Shown piece by piece: positions 38,810 to 47,718 of a DNA stretch of 64,000 nucleotides. Below the pieces are notes generated by a model. The model did not search any database. It was not told where the DNA came from and was given only the letters and a program-made list of their open reading frames with translations. Source of the stretch: Caenimonas sp. SL110 (GTDB lineage: Bacteria; Pseudomonadota; Gammaproteobacteria; Burkholderiales; Burkholderiaceae_C); contig NZ_JANU01000007.1 of the NCBI RefSeq assembly GCF_001044395.1, positions 117,621 through 181,620 on the forward strand. Reading direction: 5' to 3'. Numbering within the stretch: the first letter of the stretch is position 1; each line of letters starts with the position of its first letter. A program made the position numbers and the translations under genes.

Positions 38810-39664
38810 TCAGCGTGGGTCGCGGCCGGGCTGGAACTGGCGCGGCGATGCGCCCATTGCGGATTTGAACATCGCGGTGAATGCGCTGTCGCTCGCATAG
38901 CCGCTCACGGCTGCCACGTGCGAGACCGGCATCCCGCGCGCGAGCAGGGGCAGGGCGTTGGCGAGCGTGGCTTGCTGGCGCCACTGCTGGTATGTCGTGC
39001 CCAGTTCGTCGCGAAACAGCCTTGCCATCGTTCGTTCGCTCGCACCGACTTCGCGGGCCCATTGCGCAAGCGTCGCGCGTTCGGACGGCGACTGCATCAC
39101 CGCCTCGCACAGCGCGCGCAATCGCTTGTCGCCGGACTGCTCAGATGGCATCGGCACGCCGAGCGCCTGGATGTCGGCGCGCGCGATTTCGTCGAGCACG
39201 AGGCCGGCAAGGCGCTCTTCGCGGGTGCGAGGCAGTTTCGCATCGGCGGTGTCATCGAGCGCCTGGACCAGCTCGCGCAGCAGCGGCGATACAACGATCA
39301 CCCGGCAGCCGGTCCAGCCCGCTGGCGTGACGGACGCGTCGATGTAGAGCGTTCGGAACTGGGCGTCTTCAATCACATGCACCGCGTGCCTCGCGCCCGG
39401 TGCGATCCACACGGCTCGCGACGGTGGCACGAGATAGGTGATCTCTTCGCCGCGCGGGCCCTGGTTGTGGGCGGTGACCTGCACGATCCCGCTTGCGCAG
39501 TAGGCCAGTTGCGACCACGCATGGCTGTGAGGCTCGAAGTGCGTGTCGGCGGCCATTGACCGGGCTCGCACCCGTACCGGCCGCTGGCGATCTGGTTCGT
39601 AGGCGTCAGTGTCGCCGACGGCAGCGATGTGTGTCGAAGCGCGGGTTCTGGCTTGGGCGGGCAT
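38810..39664 (-). CDS. AraC-family transcriptional regulator with cupin domain
   Basis: This 284-residue regulator has an N-terminal AraC-type cupin (HFEPHSHAWSQLAYCASGIV, then YLVPPSRAVWIAPGARHAV) and a C-terminal double helix-turn-helix (LAQWAREVGASERTMARLFR and VAAVSGYASDSAFTAMFKSA with MGASPRQF). This is the YdeO/NimR-like group that often controls a divergent MFS exporter. Here exactly such a gene is divergent, 71 bases away, and is the likely target. Confidence 0.93.
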   Translation of the reverse strand: MPAQARTRASTHIAAVGDTDAYEPDRQRPVRVRARSMAADTHFEPHSHAWSQLAYCASGIVQVTAHNQGPRGEEITYLVPPSRAVWIAPGARHAVHVIEDAQFRTLYIDASVTPAGWTGCRVIVVSPLLRELVQALDDTADAKLPRTREERLAGLVLDEIARADIQALGVPMPSEQSGDKRLRALCEAVMQSPSERATLAQWAREVGASERTMARLFRDELGTTYQQWRQQATLANALPLLARGMPVSHVAAVSGYASDSAFTAMFKSAMGASPRQFQPGRDPR

Positions 39665-39735
39665 TGGCCGATTTTCGCTGAAAGCTGTCGTTCTGTCGCA
39701 TTTCAGAAAGATCGTGCGCCGCTACGATCCACGCC

Positions 39736-41013
39736 ATGAGTACCCTGAGCGCGACGACCGATTCGACCGGCGCCTTGCCGCCCGTGCCCCTGAGACAGGA
39801 CGCGGGCGTCATCGGCCTTGTCGGGCTGGCGCACATGATCAGCCACTTCTCGCAGCTCTTGCTGGCGCCGCTGTTCCCCTGGCTCAAGGACGCCTTCAAC
39901 GCGAGCTACACCGAGCTTGGCTTCCTGATGACGATCTTTTTCGTCGTGTCGTGCGGGGTGCAGGCAGCGTCGGGTTTCCTGGTCGACAAGTACGGCCCGC
40001 GTCCGATTCTCTTTGCCGGTCTCAGCCTGCTGGGCGTGGCGGCGTTCGGCTTTGCGATGAGTCCCAGCTACTGGACGATGGCGTGCTTCTCGGTGGTCGC
40101 GGGCATCGGCAACGGCGTCTTCCATCCAGTGGATTACACGCTGCTCAATCGCAAGATCAGCCCCGCCCGGTTGGGACACGCGTACAGCTTTCACGGCATC
40201 ACGGGCAGCCTGGGCTGGGCGCTCGCGCCCGCGGTGATGGTGCCCATTGCCATCGCCGTTTCATGGCAGGCCGCGTTGATGACGGCGGGCACGCTGGCGT
40301 TCGTGGTTCTTGGCGTTCTGTGGCTCAACCGCAGCAAGCTTGACCTGCCGCTGGCGGCCGCGCGCAAGGCGGAGGTGGCGGCGCAGGGCAAGGGCCCCGC
40401 GCCCGCCGCAACCGGTGAGGGCAACTTCGACTTCCTGCGAATCCCCGCCGTGTGGATGTGCTTCAGCTTCTTTTTCTTCTATGCGGTTGTCCTGAGCGCG
40501 ATACAGGCGTTTGCGCCCACGGCGGCTCATTTTCTGCATGGCGTGCCTTTGACGCTGGCGGCGATGTGCCTCACGGTTTACATGGTGCTGAGCGCGGGCG
40601 GCATGGTTGTCGGCGGCTTTCTTGCGTCCGACCCGGCGCGGTGCGAGCGCGTGGTGGGCATGGGCTTTGGCGCTGCAGCGTTGATCGCTTTGTGGATTGC
40701 GCTCGGACCGGTGCCCGCGATGGCAGTACCTGCGCTGTTTGGTGCGATGGGCTTTGCCAGTGGCCTGGCCGGCCCGTCGCGTGACCTGCTGGTCAAGCGC
40801 TCCACACCCGAGAACGCCACCGGGCGGGTTTACGGCATCGTCTATTCGGGCCTGGATATCGGCCAGGCGCTGGCGCCGCTATTCTTCGGCGCGCTGATGG
40901 ATCACCAGCAGTACCGTGGTGTCTGGCTGGGACTGGTGTTCATGCAGGCAGTGCTCATCACGAGCGCGTTCAATGTGCGCAAGGTCAGGCGCACGGTTGC
41001 CCTGACGCCTTGA
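39736..41013 (+). CDS. MFS transporter
   Basis: This 425-residue major facilitator has about 12 hydrophobic segments, with the loop 2-3 region here reading GFLVDKYGPRPILFAG and a charged central loop (about residues 195-230). It belongs to the NimT/Fsr-like group of small-molecule carriers. ATG 39736 gives the full N-terminal part. The AraC regulator next to it is divergent, so the pair is likely an inducible efflux or uptake unit. The substrate is unknown. Confidence 0.9.
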   Translation: MSTLSATTDSTGALPPVPLRQDAGVIGLVGLAHMISHFSQLLLAPLFPWLKDAFNASYTELGFLMTIFFVVSCGVQAASGFLVDKYGPRPILFAGLSLLGVAAFGFAMSPSYWTMACFSVVAGIGNGVFHPVDYTLLNRKISPARLGHAYSFHGITGSLGWALAPAVMVPIAIAVSWQAALMTAGTLAFVVLGVLWLNRSKLDLPLAAARKAEVAAQGKGPAPAATGEGNFDFLRIPAVWMCFSFFFFYAVVLSAIQAFAPTAAHFLHGVPLTLAAMCLTVYMVLSAGGMVVGGFLASDPARCERVVGMGFGAAALIALWIALGPVPAMAVPALFGAMGFASGLAGPSRDLLVKRSTPENATGRVYGIVYSGLDIGQALAPLFFGALMDHQQYRGVWLGLVFMQAVLITSAFNVRKVRRTVALTP

Positions 41014-41030
41014 GGTTCTATCGTGAGGAC

Positions 41031-41058
41031 GTCATGCCGGACCTGATCCGGCATCCAT
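41031..41058. repeat. CATGCCGGA-type stem-loop repeat (family B)
   Basis: ATGCCGGA and TCCGGCAT are arms of an inverted repeat between the MFS stop and the ATPase gene. Other copies lie at 46262, 47643 and 50048. The in-frame ATG at 41057 falls at its end, so that start is considered an accident of the repeat. Confidence 0.8.
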
Positions 41059-41128
41059 GAATTCGGACGACAGCCCTGGGGTGCCTCGGCCCGACGACCC
41101 GGTTTCACCGCAAGGTATCCTTGCCGCC

Positions 41129-42844
41129 ATGTACGCCGCCTATTTCGGTCTGAAGCACGAGCCGTTTTCGATCGCGCCAGACCCCCGCTACCTCTTCATG
41201 AGCGAGCGCCACCGCGAGGCGTTGGCGCACCTGCTGTACGGGCTGGGCGGTGGGGGCGGCTTCGTGCTGCTGTCCGGCGAGATCGGCACCGGCAAGACCA
41301 CGGTGTGCCGCCTCTTCCTGGAGCAGATTCCGCCCGATTGCAACGTCGCCTATATCTTCAATCCCAAGCTGACGGTGCTGGAGTTGCTGCAATCGGTCTG
41401 CGAAGAATTCCACATTCCGGTGCAAGAGCCGCAGCGAGGCGATGGTCCGCCGACGGTCAAGGACTATCTCGATCCGCTCAATGCCTTCCTGCTGGAAAGC
41501 CATGCTGCGGGCCGCAACAACGTGCTCATCATCGATGAGGCGCAGAACCTGTCGGCCGAGGTGCTGGAGCAGCTGCGCCTGCTGACCAACCTGGAAACCC
41601 GAGAACGCAAGCTGCTGCAGATCGTGCTGATCGGCCAGCCCGAATTGCGCACGATGCTGGCGCGGCCCGAGCTGGAGCAACTCGCGCAACGCGTGATCGC
41701 GCGCTATCACCTGGACGCGCTGACGCCGCAGGAGACCGAGCAGTACATTCGCCACCGGCTTGAAGTGGGCGGGCTGGAGCGGCCCATGCCGTTCGAGAAA
41801 AAAGCCATTGCGCGCATTCACCAGCTGGCGCGTGGCGTGCCGCGTCGCATCAACCTGCTGTGCGATCGCGCATTGCTGGGTGCATTCGCCAACACGCAGG
41901 GCGCGGTCGACCGGGCGACGGTGGACAAGGCGGCGGCGGAAGTTTTTGACAAGCCGGTGCCCATTGCGGGCTCGGGTCGGCGGCTGTCTCCAGCCCTGAT
42001 GCTGGCATTGGGCGTTGTCGCTGGGGCGGCGCTCTTCGCGTTGATCAACCAGCTGATGGGTCAACGTGCACCGGCGCCGCAGGTGGCTGCCGTTGCGCCA
42101 GTGGCTGCGCCCAAGGCTGCAGTTAGTCCTGCCGTTGCGGCGGCAGCCTTGCCCACATCCGCCACATCCGCCGCCACATCCGCCGCCACATCCGCCGCCG
42201 CATCGCCTTCGCCCGCGACCGCCGCTGCGGTCGCATCCAGCTCGTCGCCCACCTTGTACGGCGACCCGGAAAAGGCATTCGTTGATCTGGCCAGGTCCTG
42301 GAAGATCGAGCCGGGCGAGGCGGGCGTTTGCAGGGCAGCGCCACTGCAAGGTGTGCAGTGCTTCAGCCGCACGCTCAACCTGGCGGTCATCCGCGAGCTG
42401 GGTCGCCCTGGTGTGGTGACGCTCGATGCGGCCACAGGCAAGCCGACCTATGCGGTCCTCACAGCGCTCACGCGAGACAGCGCCACGCTCAGCGCGGGCG
42501 GCACCGAGCAGACCGTGACGATCGCGGCGCTGGCCTCGCGCTGGCAAGGTGACTTCGCGACGCTGTGGCGTGCACCGCCCGGCTACACCGGCAAGGAAGA
42601 AACCAAGGGACCGGCGATCGACTGGACGGCTGCCAGGCTCGCGGCCATCGAGGGCGCACCACCGCCGTCGGGGCCGCAGGCACTCGATGCACCACTGCGG
42701 GCGCGCCTGCGTTCTTTCCAGCTTGCGCAGGGCCTGCCGGCAGATGGCTGGCCCGGCCCCATGACCTTCATGCAGATCAATCGCGCAGCCGGCATCGATG
42801 AGCCGCGCCTTCGCACCGACTCCAACAGCGCCAACAAGCCGTAG
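41129..42844 (+). CDS. ExeA/GspA-like secretion ATPase with peptidoglycan-binding domain
   Basis: This 571-residue protein has an N-terminal AAA ATPase with Walker A GEIGTGKTT (residues 50-58) and Walker B VLIIDEAQNLS, a transmembrane segment at about 288-308, a Pro/Ala/Ser/Thr-rich linker (about 310-370, with SAAT repeats from tandem 12-base DNA units) and a C-terminal peptidoglycan-binding domain (RSFQLAQGLPADGWPGPMTF). This is the layout of GspA/ExeA, which with GspB helps place the type II secretin through peptidoglycan. ATG 41129 starts the conserved MYAAYFGLKHEPFSI. Confidence 0.92.
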   Translation: MYAAYFGLKHEPFSIAPDPRYLFMSERHREALAHLLYGLGGGGGFVLLSGEIGTGKTTVCRLFLEQIPPDCNVAYIFNPKLTVLELLQSVCEEFHIPVQEPQRGDGPPTVKDYLDPLNAFLLESHAAGRNNVLIIDEAQNLSAEVLEQLRLLTNLETRERKLLQIVLIGQPELRTMLARPELEQLAQRVIARYHLDALTPQETEQYIRHRLEVGGLERPMPFEKKAIARIHQLARGVPRRINLLCDRALLGAFANTQGAVDRATVDKAAAEVFDKPVPIAGSGRRLSPALMLALGVVAGAALFALINQLMGQRAPAPQVAAVAPVAAPKAAVSPAVAAAALPTSATSAATSAATSAAASPSPATAAAVASSSSPTLYGDPEKAFVDLARSWKIEPGEAGVCRAAPLQGVQCFSRTLNLAVIRELGRPGVVTLDAATGKPTYAVLTALTRDSATLSAGGTEQTVTIAALASRWQGDFATLWRAPPGYTGKEETKGPAIDWTAARLAAIEGAPPPSGPQALDAPLRARLRSFQLAQGLPADGWPGPMTFMQINRAAGIDEPRLRTDSNSANKP

Positions 42845-42850
42845 AAATCC

Positions 42851-43783
42851 ATGTCATACATCCTCGATGCCCTTCGCAAGGCCGATGCACAGCGCGCGCG
42901 CGACCCGGTGCGTGGCATTCATGCCCAACCCTTGCGAGGCTCGGAAAGCTCTGGCAACGCGCAAGCCCGTTTGCGCCCCTTGCACATCGCTGTTGCGCTG
43001 GCTGGATTCATCGTGCTCGCTGCAGCAGGCTGGTTCGTTTTTCGCGGTGGCGATGACAAGAAATTCGATAGCGGCGAATCGGCGGCTGCCGTGCCTGCGC
43101 ACATGCGTCCCCGTCCAGGTCTGGCGGCTTCGCCCGGCGCGCCGATGGAGTCCCCCGCTGCGATGCCTCCCCAGGCCAAGGTGCAGTCCCTGCCGCCTGT
43201 GCAGAGCCTTGAAGCTGCGCCAGTGGTTGGCAACGCGATCCAGCCGCCGCCCAGTGCCTCGCCCCCGCCGACCGTGGGACAGCTTGCAGCGGCGATGCCG
43301 CCGAGGTGGCCGGCGGCGGGTGAAGACCCGCGCGCGCCTCGCATCCCACGCTCAGGACCGCGTGTCGGCTCGGCGATGGAGGCCCTGCCGGCCGAACCGC
43401 AACCCAACGCCCCACCGGTGGCACCTGCGGCGATCGCGCAGACGCCAGGTGCCTTGCCCTCTATCAATGTGTCGGGTACCGAAATGAACATACCAGCGGC
43501 GCCGCAGATGTCGCCGGCCACGCCGATGCCGGGTGCCCGCGCCGGCACTGCAGCGATTGCGGCTGCAACCACACCACCGGCCTCTGGCCTTCCAGCCGAT
43601 GCGCCCAAGCTCGCGATCAATGGCGGCGTCTACTCCACCAACAAGGCGCAGCGCATGCTGATCGTCAACGGGCAGGTCTACAACGAAGGCAACGAGATCG
43701 CGGCCGGCGTGGTGCTTGACGAGATCAAAAACAAGACAGCCGTGTTGCGCTATCGCGGTTCGCGCTACACCGTCGCTTACTGA
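42851..43783 (+). CDS. General secretion pathway protein B (GspB-like)
   Basis: This 310-residue protein begins MSYILDALRKADAQRARDPV, has a transmembrane segment at about residues 44-64, a long Pro/Ala-rich periplasmic linker and a C-terminal T2SSB domain of about 60 residues (LAINGGVYSTNKAQRMLIVN, then GQVYNEGNEIAAGVVLDEIK). GspB partners GspA in secretin assembly. It follows the ATPase gene by 6 bases in the same operon. The rest of the type II secretion genes are not in this window. Confidence 0.92.
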   Translation: MSYILDALRKADAQRARDPVRGIHAQPLRGSESSGNAQARLRPLHIAVALAGFIVLAAAGWFVFRGGDDKKFDSGESAAAVPAHMRPRPGLAASPGAPMESPAAMPPQAKVQSLPPVQSLEAAPVVGNAIQPPPSASPPPTVGQLAAAMPPRWPAAGEDPRAPRIPRSGPRVGSAMEALPAEPQPNAPPVAPAAIAQTPGALPSINVSGTEMNIPAAPQMSPATPMPGARAGTAAIAAATTPPASGLPADAPKLAINGGVYSTNKAQRMLIVNGQVYNEGNEIAAGVVLDEIKNKTAVLRYRGSRYTVAY

Positions 43784-43950
43784 CGAGCCACATGTGGTGC
43801 AGGCGAGGCGGATTAAGTCGCTTGCAACGCCCGATGGGTATGCAAGACCCAACGGTTTTTGGTTACCGAACTTGCGTGAACGCGTGAACTTGTAAGCCCA
43901 GTCATCCGTACGATGGGGACCTCTTACAACGCCACTCAGAGGAAGTACCC

Positions 43951-44508
43951 ATGGCCCTGCAATCCCCGTTTTTCAACAAGCGCGAAAACGAACCGTACAA
44001 CCCCCGCCAGGGTGCCGTGAATCCGAATGCAGCAGCTGTCGCAGGGGCAGTGTCTACCGCAGCAGCCGCACCGACAACGCCCGCTGCCAACAGCGCGCCG
44101 GTCAAAGAGGGCGAGAGCAAGCTGACCGTCGGGCCGAATATCAAGCTCAAGGGGGTCGAGATCACCGACTGCGACACACTCGTGGTCGAAGGCTCGGTTG
44201 AAGCGACGATGGATTCGCGCGTGATCCAGATTTCAGAACGCGGCTCGTTCAAGGGCTCGGCCGATATCGACATTGCCGAGATCCGCGGGCACTTCGAAGG
44301 CGTGCTCAATGCGCGCCAGAAGCTGGTGATCTATTCGACCGGCAAGGTGACCGGCAAGGTGCGCTACGGCACGATCGTGATCGAAGAGGGCGGCCAGCTG
44401 TCAGGCGAGATCGAGTTCGGGTCGGCCGCGACGAAGACAGCGACTGCGCCCACGGCAGTGACTTCTTCGCGTACCGGATTGCAGAACGTCCTCAGCTCTG
44501 CGGGGTGA
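43951..44508 (+). CDS. Bactofilin (polymer-forming cytoskeletal protein)
   Basis: This 185-residue protein has a central bactofilin beta-helix at about residues 57-160, with regularly spaced strands such as LTVGPNIKLKGVEITDCDTL, LVVEGSVEATMDSRVI, GSADIDIAEIRGHFEGVLNA and GKVTGKVRYGTIVIEEGGQL. Both ends are Ala/Pro/Thr-rich and probably disordered. Bactofilins polymerise without nucleotides and organise cell-wall or secretion functions at the inner membrane. AGAGGAA precedes the ATG. Its end overlaps the next, convergent gene by 17 bases. Confidence 0.94.
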   Translation: MALQSPFFNKRENEPYNPRQGAVNPNAAAVAGAVSTAAAAPTTPAANSAPVKEGESKLTVGPNIKLKGVEITDCDTLVVEGSVEATMDSRVIQISERGSFKGSADIDIAEIRGHFEGVLNARQKLVIYSTGKVTGKVRYGTIVIEEGGQLSGEIEFGSAATKTATAPTAVTSSRTGLQNVLSSAG

Positions 44509-45235
44509 GGAGGGGGTCTTCGTCGGTGACGTGAATCGTTATCGATGACTCCTGCGCGCCCGCGATATCGAACTGGCGCAGCGCGACATGGACCGCCTCT
44601 TGCGCGTGGCTCACTTGCGAGCCGAGCCGATCGAGTTCAAGCGAGACAGCATGGCTCATGTCCCTTTGTTCGCCTTCGACGGCAAGCCGATGGTGGCGGC
44701 GTGCGGCCAGGTTGGCTGCAATTGCAAGTGGGATCAATCCACTCAGGACGATCCATTCCGACGTCGGGGTCTGCGGCGCGTCGTTCACCGCTTTTGCCGT
44801 CACCCCGATGGCGGCCGCCTTGGTCAGGAATGAGAGCCCGTTCACCAAAGCGGACTCGACCCTGGGATGTAGACCGTTTCTTTGCAGGACCACCTGCTCG
44901 TAAGCGCGAACGAGGCGCGGATTTTCAAAGGCTCTGGTGTTCTGGGGGTCGGATTCCTTCAGGCATACAGCCGCATCAAATTCGCGAGTTGCAAGCTGCT
45001 CGGCCATGACCGCGCTTGAAAGCGCACGCAAGGCAGGGACATGGCGCATGCCGCCCGACAGCGGCGCATCGCCGGCAATCGTGCGCAGACTATCGGCGTC
45101 CAGGTAATGGAACAGGGTCAGCAGTACGGGCGCAGGTGCGTGGTCCGTGACAAAAGGGCCGCCGTGCGGAGGTTCAGGCTCGCCGCTGATCAGGCGTGTG
45201 GATTGAGTGGCGGGGTTGTATGCATCTGCTCGCAC
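44492..45235 (-). CDS. Unknown protein with one or two membrane segments, GTG start
   Basis: This 247-residue protein has hydrophobic segments at about residues 150-166 and 178-195 (WIVLSGLIPLAIAANLAARR) and a hydrophilic N-terminal part with VLLTLFHYLDADSLRTIAGD. The frame is open to 45373, but that would run into the next gene; GTG 45235 has AAGGA at 7 bases and is chosen. No family is recognised. It overlaps bactofilin tail-to-tail by 17 bases. Confidence 0.65.
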   Translation of the reverse strand: MRADAYNPATQSTRLISGEPEPPHGGPFVTDHAPAPVLLTLFHYLDADSLRTIAGDAPLSGGMRHVPALRALSSAVMAEQLATREFDAAVCLKESDPQNTRAFENPRLVRAYEQVVLQRNGLHPRVESALVNGLSFLTKAAAIGVTAKAVNDAPQTPTSEWIVLSGLIPLAIAANLAARRHHRLAVEGEQRDMSHAVSLELDRLGSQVSHAQEAVHVALRQFDIAGAQESSITIHVTDEDPLLTPQS

Positions 45236-45309
45236 GAAGTCTTCCTTGTTGCCAGCCCGAAGCGAGCCGTTGATTGAAGACTGTGTAACCCCGGCTGCGC
45301 TTTTGTTCC

Positions 45310-46188
45310 TCAGACCCTCGACCTGTGTCTGGTGATGCAGGTGTCGAGCACTTCGCCGCAGTCGAGTTGCCACCAGTTGCTTGCGGAAAAAATCTCGACT
45401 TCGCTGTAGCCGTCAAACCCCTGCGCTTCGACCCAGCCGCGTATGAGCGGTATGTCGATGACGCCGTCGCCCATCATCCCGCGATCATTGAGCAGGTCGG
45501 TGGTGGGGGTCAGCCAGTCGCACACATGCAATGCCATCAAGCGCTGGCTGCCCGCGCGTTCGATCTGCTGCTTGAGTTTGGGGTCCCACCAGACGTGATA
45601 GACATCGACGGCAACACCGAGTGCGCCGGTCTTGCCGGGGTCGAGCGCGTCGCAGATATCGAGCGCTTGCTCCAGGGTGTTGATGCAGGCGCGGTCGGCT
45701 GCATACATGGGATGCAGGGGTTCGATGGCCAGCGGCATGTTCGCCGTCTTTGCGTAGTCCAGCAGATCGGCGATGCCATCGCTGACCTGCGAGCGTGAGA
45801 GTGCGATGTCCTTGTGCAGTGCTTTGCCGGCCAACGCGCCGGGCAGGCCGCCGACGACCAGCACCAGGCACTTCGCATTCAGTTCGCGTGCTTCATCGAC
45901 CGCGCGGCGGTTGTCGTCGCGAGCTGCCTTCAATGCGTCTGCACCGACTGCCGGGAACATGCCGCCTCGGCAGTAGCCCGACAGTTCGAGGCCGTGTTGT
46001 TTCACGAGTTTTGACACCTGGGCCAGGCCCGTTGCAGCAACCTGGTCGCGCCAGGGCGATATCGCGCGGATGCCGCGCGCCGCGCAGGCTTGGATGATGT
46101 CGGTCAGCGGCACTTCGACGCCCCGGCTCTTGCGGACGGTGGCGGTGTTGATGGAGAGCCAGCGGTGGTCTTGTGTGAAATCGCGCAT
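45310..46188 (-). CDS. Sugar phosphate isomerase/epimerase-like TIM barrel
   Basis: This 292-residue protein belongs to the AP-endonuclease-2/xylose-isomerase-like TIM-barrel family that includes IolE and hydroxypyruvate isomerase. Blocks include GIRAISPWRDQVAATGLAQV, LAIEPLHPMYAADRACINTL, GVAVDVYHVWWDP and GMMGDGVIDIPLIRGWVEAQ, with Glu, Asp and His residues placed for a metal. It is the last gene of a minus-strand cluster with DUF993, Gfo/Idh/MocA and TTT receptor genes. It could act as an isomerase, epimerase or dehydratase on a keto-sugar; the substrate is unknown. Confidence 0.88.
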   Translation of the reverse strand: MRDFTQDHRWLSINTATVRKSRGVEVPLTDIIQACAARGIRAISPWRDQVAATGLAQVSKLVKQHGLELSGYCRGGMFPAVGADALKAARDDNRRAVDEARELNAKCLVLVVGGLPGALAGKALHKDIALSRSQVSDGIADLLDYAKTANMPLAIEPLHPMYAADRACINTLEQALDICDALDPGKTGALGVAVDVYHVWWDPKLKQQIERAGSQRLMALHVCDWLTPTTDLLNDRGMMGDGVIDIPLIRGWVEAQGFDGYSEVEIFSASNWWQLDCGEVLDTCITRHRSRV

Positions 46189-46205
46189 TTCTATCTCTTC
46201 AGGTT

Positions 46206-46367
46206 GTCATTGCGGGCTTGCCCCGCAATCCATGTCTTCGACCGCCGTTGCCGCTGCGCGGTGGATGCCGGATCAAGTCCGGCATGACAGCCTTGAGTGT
46301 CAGAGCGGCTCGGGATCAAGTCCGGCATGACAGCCCGGTTGTCATTGCGGGCTCGACCCGCAATCCA
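46206..46367. repeat. Cluster of stem-loop repeats, families A and B, between two genes of the catabolic operon
   Basis: Family A copies are at 46206-46234 and 46340-46367; a family B copy is at 46262-46290 and a partial one at 46312-46332. Short GC-rich segments (GCCGTTGCCGCTGCGCGG type) link them and recur near 50075-50095. Together they fill most of the 207-base gap before the isomerase gene. No promoter or gene is seen in this gap. Confidence 0.8.
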
Positions 46368-46395
46368 CCGCGAAGCGGCGACGGCGCTTGCGCTC

Positions 46396-47580
46396 TCATT
46401 GCACGCCGTGCATCGCCAGCAGCGTCTTCATCCGCCGCACCGCCAACTCCGGCTGCTCCAGCAAATTCGCAGCATCGGCCAGCCGGAACAACTCGGCGAA
46501 GTGCTGCAGCGATCTGGTGCTCTGCTGGCCACCCACCATCGTGAAATGCGATTGATGACCATTGAGCCAGGCCATGAACACCACGCCGGTCTTGTAGAAG
46601 CGGGTCGGCGCTGCAAAGATGTGACGTGACAGCGGCACGGTCGGCCCGAGGATTGCGTGGAACCTGTCGACGTTGCCTTGCGCGAGTTCGCCCAGCGCCG
46701 CACTCGCAGCAGGCGCAATCGCATCGAAGATCCCCAGCAGCGCATCGCTTTGGCCGTGCGTGGGCTCGTCGCCAAAGCCGTCACCTGCGATCAGTTCCGC
46801 ATAGTTGAAGTCGTCGCCGGTGTACATGCGAACACCCGCAGGCAACCGTCGGCGCATGGCGATTTCCTTGTCCTTGTCCAGGAGAGAAATCTTGATGCCA
46901 TCGACCTTGTCCGGATGCGCGGCAATGATGCCAAGTGCAGTGTCCATCGCCGCATCGACGTCGCTGGTTCCCCAGTAGCCGGCGAGGGCAGGATCGAACA
47001 TCTGGCCCAGCCAGTGCAGCACGACGGGCTGTTTGGCCTGCGACAGGATGCGGTCATAAACACGTTCGTAATCGGCAGGGCTCTTTGCAACGCGGGCGAG
47101 CGCGCGACTGGCCATCACGATCAGCTTGCCGCCCAGCTTTTCGATGGCAGCCATCTGTTCTTCATAGCCGGCGATGACCTGGTCGACAGTCGTGACGTCA
47201 TCGAGAATGAGATGGTCCGTTCCGCAACCTGATGCGACGAGGGCGCCGGGTACATCACGCGCTGCGTCCAGCGAACGGCGGATCAATTCGAGCGACGTCG
47301 GCCAGTCCAGGCCCATGCCTCGTTGCGCGGTGTCCATCGCCTCTGCGACACCCAGGCCGAGCGACCACAGGTGCTGGCGATAGGCGATGGTCGCGTCCCA
47401 ATCGACGGCGCACTGCAGCCAGGGGTCGATGGCGGCGAGCGGGTCGGCAACGACGTGGGCGGCCGAGTAGGCGATGCGGTTGAACCTGATGCCCCTGGCG
47501 GGCTTGACCGGCTCGGTGCCCTTGAGCGTGTACGTGGTCAGGTCCCTGTTTGATGCGGGGAGCTGGAGTGAAAGGGGCAT
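46396..47580 (-). CDS. DUF993 protein, DHDPS/NAL-type aldolase-like
   Basis: This 394-residue protein belongs to DUF993, a family with the dihydrodipicolinate synthase fold. The N-terminus reads MPLSLQLPASNRDLTTYTLK; the block VDGIKISLLDKDKEIAMRRR holds a Lys in the place of the Schiff-base Lys of that superfamily. ATG 47580 follows AAGGA. Its likely job is aldol or retro-aldol cleavage in the catabolic pathway encoded around it. The substrate is not known. Confidence 0.88.
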   Translation of the reverse strand: MPLSLQLPASNRDLTTYTLKGTEPVKPARGIRFNRIAYSAAHVVADPLAAIDPWLQCAVDWDATIAYRQHLWSLGLGVAEAMDTAQRGMGLDWPTSLELIRRSLDAARDVPGALVASGCGTDHLILDDVTTVDQVIAGYEEQMAAIEKLGGKLIVMASRALARVAKSPADYERVYDRILSQAKQPVVLHWLGQMFDPALAGYWGTSDVDAAMDTALGIIAAHPDKVDGIKISLLDKDKEIAMRRRLPAGVRMYTGDDFNYAELIAGDGFGDEPTHGQSDALLGIFDAIAPAASAALGELAQGNVDRFHAILGPTVPLSRHIFAAPTRFYKTGVVFMAWLNGHQSHFTMVGGQQSTRSLQHFAELFRLADAANLLEQPELAVRRMKTLLAMHGVQ

Positions 47581-47642
47581 GTTGTGTCCTTCTTGGCTTT
47601 CATTGCGGTCGCGCCGCAAGCCCGGCGGCGTTTGATCGAAGA

Positions 47643-47707
47643 TGGATGCCGGATCAGGCCCGGCATGACAGCCTTCACTGTCATTGCGGGCTAGACCCGC
47701 AATCCAG
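47643..47707. repeat. Family B plus family A stem-loop repeats
   Basis: A family B element (47643-47670) is followed by a family A element (47679-47707) in the gap between the DUF993 gene and the oxidoreductase gene. A degenerate copy may lie just upstream at about 47597-47625. Their order is the same as in the cluster at 46262-46367. Confidence 0.8.
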
Positions 47708-47718
47708 ACTGCGCTTGT

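Noticed and set aside
41057..41128. Longer N-terminus of the ExeA-like ATPase from ATG 41057
   Set aside because: This ATG is created by the end of a dispersed stem-loop repeat and lacks a ribosome binding site; the conserved protein begins at 41129.
42150..42205. Tandem CATCCGCCGCCA-type units as a possible CRISPR or regulatory repeat
   Set aside because: They are in frame inside the ExeA-like gene and encode the SAAT repeats of the flexible linker, with no spacers.
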